From contig JAFXPO010000046.1 in NCBI GenBank assembly GCA_017527825.1, positions 1-49,093 on the forward strand: 49,093 nt of DNA, written 5' to 3'. The notes below the pieces were generated by a model that had not been told where the DNA came from, did not search any database, and was given only the letters and a program-made list of their open reading frames with translations. The stretch's first letter is position 1, and each line of letters opens with the position of its first letter. This DNA is from Oscillospiraceae bacterium (GTDB taxonomy: Bacteria > Bacillota > Clostridia > Oscillospirales > Oscillospiraceae). The position numbers and the translations under genes were made by a program. Positions 43,918-49,093 of the stretch are shown piece by piece.

Positions 43918-43977
43918 ATGATGAACGAAGTCAAGCTTATGGAGGTACCGCATGAGAAAAATTCACAACTATTCTGA
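43918..43977 (+). CDS. Possible 19-residue leader peptide overlapping arcA
   Basis: ATG at 43918 follows GGGAGGG and opens a 19-codon frame (MMNEVKLMEVPHEK...) that stops with TGA at 43977, 26 nt inside arcA in another frame. It could couple or restrain arcA translation. It contains no arginine run, so classical arginine attenuation is not suggested. Confidence 0.35.
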   Translation: MMNEVKLMEVPHEKNSQLF

Positions 43978-45166
43978 GGTCGGCACGCTGAAAACGGTGC
44001 TGCTGCACCGCATCGGCCCTGAGGTGGAAGGGTTGGTGCCCGACAACTTCTCCCGCCTGCTCTTTGACGACATTCCTTATCTCAAGGTCGCCATGGAGGA
44101 GCACGACGCCTTTGCGAATCTCTTGCGCTCTCACGGCGTGGAGGTGCTGGACTACACGGAGGAACTGACACGCGCCCTTGCGGACAATGAGGCCCGCAGC
44201 GCCTTCCTGCGCCGCCTGATTGCCGACAGTCTGGTCAGCTCCCAGACGCTGGAGGCCTCGCTGCTGGAGTATTTGACTGCGCTTCCCACTGGGAAAATGG
44301 TGAACGCCGTCATTTCAGGCGTAAGGCGAAAAGACTTGCCGGACTTTTATTCTCCGCATTTTGCGGATTTTATCTCCGCCAACTCGCCCTTTTTGCTGGA
44401 CCCCATGCCGAACCTGTACTTCACCCGTGATCCGGGGGCCTGCATCGGCAACGGAATCAGCATCCACCATATGCACACCCAAACCCGACGGCGGGAATCG
44501 CTGTTGTTGGACTACATTTTCCATAAGAACTGGCAAAGGGATGATCCCGAGGCGCGGCAGTGGTACGACTACGACGACCCCTATTCCATTGAGGGCGGAG
44601 ACATTCTGGTGCTGAACCGGGAGACGGTGGCCGTGGGACTGAGCCAGCGAACCACCGCCATAGCCATTGAACTTTTCGCTCGAAAGCTGCTGATGGGCTC
44701 AACGTTCCGGCGGGTGGTGGTCTTTGAAATTCCGAAAGCCCGGGCCTTTATGCATCTGGACACGGTATTCACCATGGTGGACCGGGACAAGTTTGTTGTG
44801 CACCCGGAAATCGAGGAACCCCTGCGGGTGTTCGAGATGGTACCCGAGCGGAGCGGCGAGGTGCATTTCAGTGCCATCACAGGGACGCTGACGGAAGTGC
44901 TGAAGCGCATTCTGTCCCTCAATGCCGTGGATTTGATCCGCTGCGGCGGCGACGATCCGGTGGCCTCTCAGCGGGAGCAGTGGAACGACGGCTCCAACAC
45001 GCTGGCGCTGTCTCCCGGCGTGGTCGTCACCTATGAACGAAACCATGTGACCAACGAGCTGTTGGAGCGCCACGGCGTCCGCGTACTGACCATTCCCAGC
45101 TCCGAGCTGTCCCGCGGCCGGGGCGGCCCACGCTGTATGTCCTGCCCGATCTTCCGCGAAGATTAA
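43952..45166 (+). CDS. arcA: Arginine deiminase
   Basis: This 404-residue enzyme hydrolyses arginine to citrulline and ammonia, giving acid tolerance and, with ArcB and ArcC, ATP. Family stretches are YSEVGTLKTVLLHRIGPEVE at the start, DPMPNLYFTRDPGACIGNG, IEGGDILVLN and MHLDTVFTM, and the catalytic Cys is C395 in GGPRCMSCPIF. Length is normal. GGAGG precedes the ATG. It stands alone: no ornithine carbamoyltransferase, carbamate kinase or antiporter gene is nearby, so citrulline must be handled by genes elsewhere. It converges with the flavodiiron gene on a shared terminator. Confidence 0.96.
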   Translation: MRKIHNYSEVGTLKTVLLHRIGPEVEGLVPDNFSRLLFDDIPYLKVAMEEHDAFANLLRSHGVEVLDYTEELTRALADNEARSAFLRRLIADSLVSSQTLEASLLEYLTALPTGKMVNAVISGVRRKDLPDFYSPHFADFISANSPFLLDPMPNLYFTRDPGACIGNGISIHHMHTQTRRRESLLLDYIFHKNWQRDDPEARQWYDYDDPYSIEGGDILVLNRETVAVGLSQRTTAIAIELFARKLLMGSTFRRVVVFEIPKARAFMHLDTVFTMVDRDKFVVHPEIEEPLRVFEMVPERSGEVHFSAITGTLTEVLKRILSLNAVDLIRCGGDDPVASQREQWNDGSNTLALSPGVVVTYERNHVTNELLERHGVRVLTIPSSELSRGRGGPRCMSCPIFRED

Positions 45167-45170
45167 GAAA

Positions 45171-45204
45171 AACAGGTAAAGCGAAATCGCTTTACCTGTT
45201 TTTT
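45171..45204. terminator. Bidirectional terminator between arcA and the flavodiiron gene
   Basis: AACAGGTAAAGCGA pairs exactly with TCGCTTTACCTGTT around a 2-nt loop. TTTTCTT follows on the plus strand and TTTCTTAATC on the minus strand. Confidence 0.88.
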
Positions 45205-45228
45205 CTTATAAAGGCTTTATTCTCTCTA

Positions 45229-47772
45229 TCAGAACAGTTCCGAGAAATGGGCGCCCTCTTCCATGGCGCGGGTCATGTCGGTCATCTTCGACGTGTCGCC
45301 GATGAGAATCACGCCGGCCAAACGGCTCTTGCGGAAGTAATACTTCTCATAGTTGCCCCGCTGCTCGTCCCGAATCTCCACGGTGCGGAGATTGGGCTCC
45401 ATGGTGTCGGGGCCCGCCTTGCCGTTGGTGCCAAGGGCAAAGATGGAGGTGTCCATGGCGTTGATGGACATGGCGCTGCCGTAGGGACGGAACATAATCT
45501 CCTCGCCAGCGGCGTTGGCGCCTGCCGCCCGACCGGTTTCCGCCGCCTGAGACCAGAAGCCGTGGGGCGCGCCGTTGAACTCCGTGCAGTCGCCGCAGGC
45601 CCAGACGTCCGGAGCGCTGGTGGCGCAATGCCGGTCGATCTTGATGAGAATGTTGGTTTCCAGCCCCGCCGCCTGTCCGATGGCGATGTTGCCGCGCATA
45701 CCGGTAGACATGATGACAAGTTCAGCCTCATAACGCGTACCGTCGGCAAGCACCACGGCGTCGTCGGCAATCTCGGCGATCCTGGCTCCCGTAACCACAT
45801 GGACGCCCGCCTTCTCACAGGCGGATTGCAGCATCGCCGACGCCGCGTCGTCCAGCTGCCGCGGCAGAAGGCCGGGAGCGGTTTCAAGTACCGTCACGTC
45901 AAGGCCGCCTTTCTTCAGCTCCCAGCCGCTTTCGAGACCCATAACACCGCCGCCGATGACCACAGCCTTTTTGGCATTCTTCGCAATCGTCTGCGCCTTC
46001 TGGCAGTCGGCAATGGAGCGGATGGACACCACGTGGGGCTTGTCCGCGCCGGGAATGGGCACCACAAAGCAGCGGGCGCCGAGGGCATAGATCAGCTTGT
46101 CATAGGCAATCTCACCCTTGTCAGTCTTGATCTTCTTCGCCGCCGTGTCAATGGACTCCACGGTGGTGTTAAAGAGCAGCTCAATGTTCCGCTCATCGTA
46201 CCATGCGCGGCTTTCGATGGCAAGGCGGTCGCCCTCCAGATCCTGCAACAGCACCTTGGTGAGCATGGGCCGGTTATAAGGCAGATGGCTTTCCGCTGTA
46301 ACCAGCTTGATTTTTGCCGTGGCGTTGCGCTCGCGGATTGCCTCCGCCGCGTAATGGGCACCGGGGCCGCCGCCGAGAATCACGAAGGTCTCCTCCGTAT
46401 CCTTGCGGAAATCGGTGCCTGTGTCCTCCACCGGCACAAATTTGTCGCTGCCCACGCCGCAGACCGGGCAGGTATCCAGCGAGGAGTCGAATACCGCGCC
46501 GCAGACCAGACACTTCATCAGGCTGCGTCCGCCCTTGCCGCCCAGCTTTTTGACCTCCGGCTTGCCCTTCATCAGCCGGCAGCCAAAGCCATAGCCGTAT
46601 TCATAGGCGTCCAACAGCTGCGTTTCGCTGGGCTGGAGCCGGACGCGGAAGCCCTCGTCGGGCACGTCCATGCGCAGCTGACGCAGCCGCTCGATGAGGT
46701 GGGGCACGCCCTCTCCGCTCCAACCGTAGCTGCCGAAAGCGGTGGCCAGCTTTCCGCCATGCACCGGCGGGAACAGGCCCAGCGTCAGGTTCCAGATAGG
46801 CGCGAGCGCCTCGCCCAGAATCGTGGGAGAGCCCAGCAGAAACGCGTCGGAGGCCGCCAGCTCCGCGCCCACCGCCGCGGCGTCGTCCGTCACCATGTCA
46901 TGATAGCGAATCTCCGCCTTGTCGCCACAGGCGTCCGCGATACCCGCGCCGATGCGGTGCGCCAGCTCGCCTGTATAGCCGTAGGCATTGACATAGGGGA
47001 TGACCACCAGCTTCTTTTCCGCCTTGGGCGGCACGGCGCACCACTCACGGTACAACGCGATGATCTCGTCGATGTGACTGTCATGCACGGGGCCGTGACC
47101 GGTGCAGATCATATTGATCTTCAAGTCCTTGATGCGATCCAGCGCCTCGTTCATGAAAGGGTGCCGGAAGGGGCCGATGATGTTGTCAAAATAATACTTC
47201 GTGGCGCGGAGATAGCCCTCCGTGTCCGTCACCGTGCTGCGCAGGATGCCCTCGTGGCTGTAGTGGCTGCCGAAAGAGTCGCAGGTGAAGAGTACGCCGT
47301 CCTCCTCCACATAGGTGTACATGGTGTCCGGCCAGTGGAGCTGCGGCAGGATCATAAAGCGCAGCGTCTTGCCGCCCAGAGACAACGTGTCGCCGTCCTG
47401 CACCGCGCGGCTGTTGAAATCGTGGTTGACGATCTCCTTCAAAAAGCTCAGCGCCGTGGAGGTGCCTACCACCACCGCCCGGGGATTCAGCTCCAGCACC
47501 TTTTCGATGGCGCCGGCATGGTCAGGCTCCGTGTGGTTCATGACGATATAGTCAATGCTGTCAATGGGTGTAACCGCCCTGATATTCTCCACATAGCGAT
47601 CCCAGTATTTCAGCTTGTTGGTCTCAAAGAGCGCGGTTTTCTCGCTCCCCTTGAGGACGTAGGAGTTGTAGGTCGTGCCAAATTCCGTGTGCATGACAAT
47701 GTCGAACACGCGGAGCTCCGGATCAAGGATTCCGTTCCACCAAAGGCCGTCGGCCAGCTGAAGCATCTGCAT
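45229..47772 (-). CDS. Flavodiiron protein fused to rubredoxin and NADH:rubredoxin oxidoreductase
   Basis: A single 847-residue chain. Residues 1-245 are the metallo-beta-lactamase-like di-iron domain (H80, E82, D84, H85 in HTEPDHAG; H146; D165; H226). Residues about 253-400 are flavodoxin (FMN). A short rubredoxin follows with C421, C424, C435 and C438, only ten residues between the two pairs. Residues about 460-847 are an FAD/NAD(P)H rubredoxin oxidoreductase (VILGGGPGAHYAAEAI, VVIGGGVMGLESGWEL, VWACGDCTE). The parts form an electron chain from NADH to O2 or NO, reducing them to water or N2O and protecting an anaerobe. Such fusions are known in a few Clostridia. It has its own promoter and is probably monocistronic. 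Confidence 0.95.
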   Translation of the reverse strand: MQMLQLADGLWWNGILDPELRVFDIVMHTEFGTTYNSYVLKGSEKTALFETNKLKYWDRYVENIRAVTPIDSIDYIVMNHTEPDHAGAIEKVLELNPRAVVVGTSTALSFLKEIVNHDFNSRAVQDGDTLSLGGKTLRFMILPQLHWPDTMYTYVEEDGVLFTCDSFGSHYSHEGILRSTVTDTEGYLRATKYYFDNIIGPFRHPFMNEALDRIKDLKINMICTGHGPVHDSHIDEIIALYREWCAVPPKAEKKLVVIPYVNAYGYTGELAHRIGAGIADACGDKAEIRYHDMVTDDAAAVGAELAASDAFLLGSPTILGEALAPIWNLTLGLFPPVHGGKLATAFGSYGWSGEGVPHLIERLRQLRMDVPDEGFRVRLQPSETQLLDAYEYGYGFGCRLMKGKPEVKKLGGKGGRSLMKCLVCGAVFDSSLDTCPVCGVGSDKFVPVEDTGTDFRKDTEETFVILGGGPGAHYAAEAIRERNATAKIKLVTAESHLPYNRPMLTKVLLQDLEGDRLAIESRAWYDERNIELLFNTTVESIDTAAKKIKTDKGEIAYDKLIYALGARCFVVPIPGADKPHVVSIRSIADCQKAQTIAKNAKKAVVIGGGVMGLESGWELKKGGLDVTVLETAPGLLPRQLDDAASAMLQSACEKAGVHVVTGARIAEIADDAVVLADGTRYEAELVIMSTGMRGNIAIGQAAGLETNILIKIDRHCATSAPDVWACGDCTEFNGAPHGFWSQAAETGRAAGANAAGEEIMFRPYGSAMSINAMDTSIFALGTNGKAGPDTMEPNLRTVEIRDEQRGNYEKYYFRKSRLAGVILIGDTSKMTDMTRAMEEGAHFSELF

Positions 47773-47817
47773 TGCGATCTCCTCCTTTATTCACACTTGG
47801 TTATGGCGCGTATTGTC

Positions 47818-47846
47818 ATTATACACAGCTTGGTCAATCTTCACAA
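47818..47846 (-). promoter_or_regulatory. Predicted promoter of the flavodiiron fusion
   Basis: On the minus strand TTGTGA (47846-47841) and the consensus TATAAT (47823-47818) are 17 nt apart. A 5' UTR of about 39 nt ends in AAAGGAGGAG before the ATG. Confidence 0.7.
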
Positions 47847-48003
47847 GCGGTTTCCGTTCTCTCCTTTCGGTTTCAGCGTTTTCCACAGGCAGATTCCCGC
47901 AAAACTGTTTGCTTTGGCGTATGCGCTCTTGCGGCAAAATCTTCCGTATGCTATGATGCGGAGAGCATTCCAAAGAAAACACCGACAGACAAGGAGAACC
48001 GTC

Positions 48004-48905
48004 ATGAACCAAAAGGAGCGTACCGTGGAGCGAGTGGGTCGCACTCATCCAGCCGAGCTATTATAAAGGAGATCTCGGGAACAAGCCATACGGTCTTGAG
48101 CTGATGCTGCGAATCTATCTGCTGCAAAACCTCTACGATATGTCTGACGAAAAGACCGTGGCAGAGGTCATTGATTCTCGCGCATTTTCGGATTTCTGCG
48201 CTGTGGATTCAAGCAATCAGGTGCCGAGCGGGGATACGCTGGGGCGCTTCAGGAATCTGCTGATCCGCAACGGCATACAGGAACTGCTGTTTAAGCAGGT
48301 GGTAGCCATGCTGACGGAGCGCGGGCTGATCCTGAAAAAGGGTACGATTGTGGATTCCACCATCATCGAGGTACCTTCGTCGGTCAAGAATAAAGAAAAG
48401 AAGCGGGATCCCGACGCACATCAGACGAAAAAAGGGTAATACATGGCATTTCGGCTATAAGGCACATATCGGCGTTGACCGCGACAGCGGGCTGGTTCAT
48501 ACGGTAAAGGCGACGGCGGCGAATGTGTCCGACGTATCGGAAACAGCGAATTTATTGCACGGAGAGGAAGAAACGTGCCACGGGGACGCCGGGTATACCG
48601 GCGCAGAAAAGCGCAATGACGCCATCGTCAGGAACAAGGCGGGCAAGAAAATCAAGTACGAGATCATGCGACGTCCCAGTCAGATCAGGAAATTGAGCAA
48701 AAGCGGGCAATACAAAGCAAAGAAGCGCGAGCACAAGAAATCATCCATCCGTTGTAAGGTAGAGCACGTCTTCGGCGTGGTAAAGGGACAGTTGAAGTAC
48801 AAGAAGACCCGATACCGAGGGCTGCAAAAACAAGAAGCGAAATTCAATATTATGTTCGCGCTGGCGAATCTGATTCTGGCTGACAGGCCCTGTCTGGCAG
48901 TCTGA
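48004..48905 (+). pseudogene. IS5-family transposase with two frameshifts
   Basis: Three frames join into one IS5-like transposase. The ATG at 48004 opens a frame that must shift by one base before 48023, where VPWSEWVALIQPSYYKG begins. That frame runs to 48439 with LMLRIYLLQNLYDMSDEKT and the first catalytic Asp in IVDSTIIEV. Coding then continues in a third frame with KKGNTWHFGYKAHIGVD, the second Asp in HGDAGYTGAEKR and the Glu in CKVEHVFGVVKGQ, ending at 48905. Both breaks look like single inserted bases (an extra G in the AAAAGGAG run, an extra T after AAAAAAGGG), so it is probably dead. I found no convincing terminal inverted repeats on either side. Confidence 0.85.
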
Positions 48906-49093
48906 ATTGGCATGCCTGTGCGAGAAAAAAGTGAGAGTATTGCACAGATTTTAGGCATGGCAGAAAATTTTGTGTAGGCGATTTTCGACAAAGGTCAAGA
49001 ACGGTGCTGTGAAACGGGGCGGATTTTGGCTGAAAACCCCTTCGCTGCATCACTCCCGGCAGTGCACCGCGGTATGCGCGCCGCAGGCGTGAA
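48906..49093. other. Flank of the transposase, no gene seen
   Basis: The 188 bp contain TGTGC...GCACA and GGCATGCC inverted stretches that might belong to the right end of the insertion element, but no matching left end was found. Nothing coding is supported. Confidence 0.4.

Noticed and set aside
47791..48048. 85-codon minus-strand frame between the flavodiiron gene and the transposase
   Set aside because: It overlaps the flavodiiron promoter and the transposase start, lacks a ribosome site and has no recognisable pattern.
45247..48066. Plus-strand open frame of about 940 codons opposite the flavodiiron fusion
   Set aside because: Antisense shadow; the minus-strand gene has complete metal, FMN, rubredoxin and FAD motifs.
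48426..48440. Programmed -1 frameshift in the transposase at the A run
   Set aside because: Joining the two catalytic parts needs a +1 shift, and the A run is not in the right phase for a standard -1 slippery heptamer.

Overview
The window looks like a chromosomal segment of a GC-rich, anaerobic Firmicute, probably a gut-type member of Clostridia close to Oscillospiraceae. This rests on strong AGGAGG ribosome sites, GPH-type sugar transport, macrolide-type glycosyltransferases, an arginine deiminase and an O2/NO-reducing flavodiiron fusion. Taxonomy is inferred from gene style only.

Positions 1-35.5 kb are one long minus-strand block for plant-glycoside use, read from high to low coordinates. 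A first unit runs from an esterase (35508) through a GH78 alpha-L-rhamnosidase, a GH2 enzyme, a GT1 glycosyltransferase and galE to a glycogen synthase with an unusual C-terminal SCP2-like domain (25554). A second unit begins at a GPH symporter (25355). It continues through GH43, a small membrane protein, a divergent GH78, an AraC regulator, a second canonical GH78, an esterase, a small GH43, a DUF5060-type glycosidase, a second GT1 and a eukaryote-like branching enzyme. It then reaches rhamnulokinase, an arabinose-isomerase-family protein and rhamnulose-1-phosphate aldolase. Xylulokinase, a fucose/arabinose-type isomerase, an aldose epimerase and a second FGGY kinase cut by the window edge follow. 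Both units start from promoters carrying the same 15-nt box, AATCCGACATTTTTT as read on the plus strand, at exactly the same distance from the -35. A shared regulator, perhaps the AraC protein, is likely.

At 35.6-36.7 kb a Crp/Fnr-type regulator gene is divergent from a very short transcription unit encoding a 28-residue peptide. A Crp/Fnr-like palindrome sits at -41.5 of the predicted peptide promoter. A GH3 beta-glucosidase follows (36.7-39.0 kb), with a perfect 24-bp inverted repeat at its promoter.

From 39.2 kb the plus strand carries a ThrE-type exporter, an esterase and an AEC transporter. Next is an AT-richer, hairpin-rich patch (42.3-43.3 kb) with a possible transposase remnant, a small YVDGSF-type protein and a DUF488 protein. 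Then come arginine deiminase and, convergent to it, an FprA-rubredoxin-NADH oxidoreductase fusion. A frameshifted IS5-family transposase closes the window.

Together the main block can remove rhamnose, pentoses and hexoses from plant molecules, import the sugars and channel rhamnose to dihydroxyacetone phosphate and lactaldehyde. It also carries glycogen-building enzymes and two small-molecule glycosyltransferases. No RNA genes or CRISPR arrays were seen.
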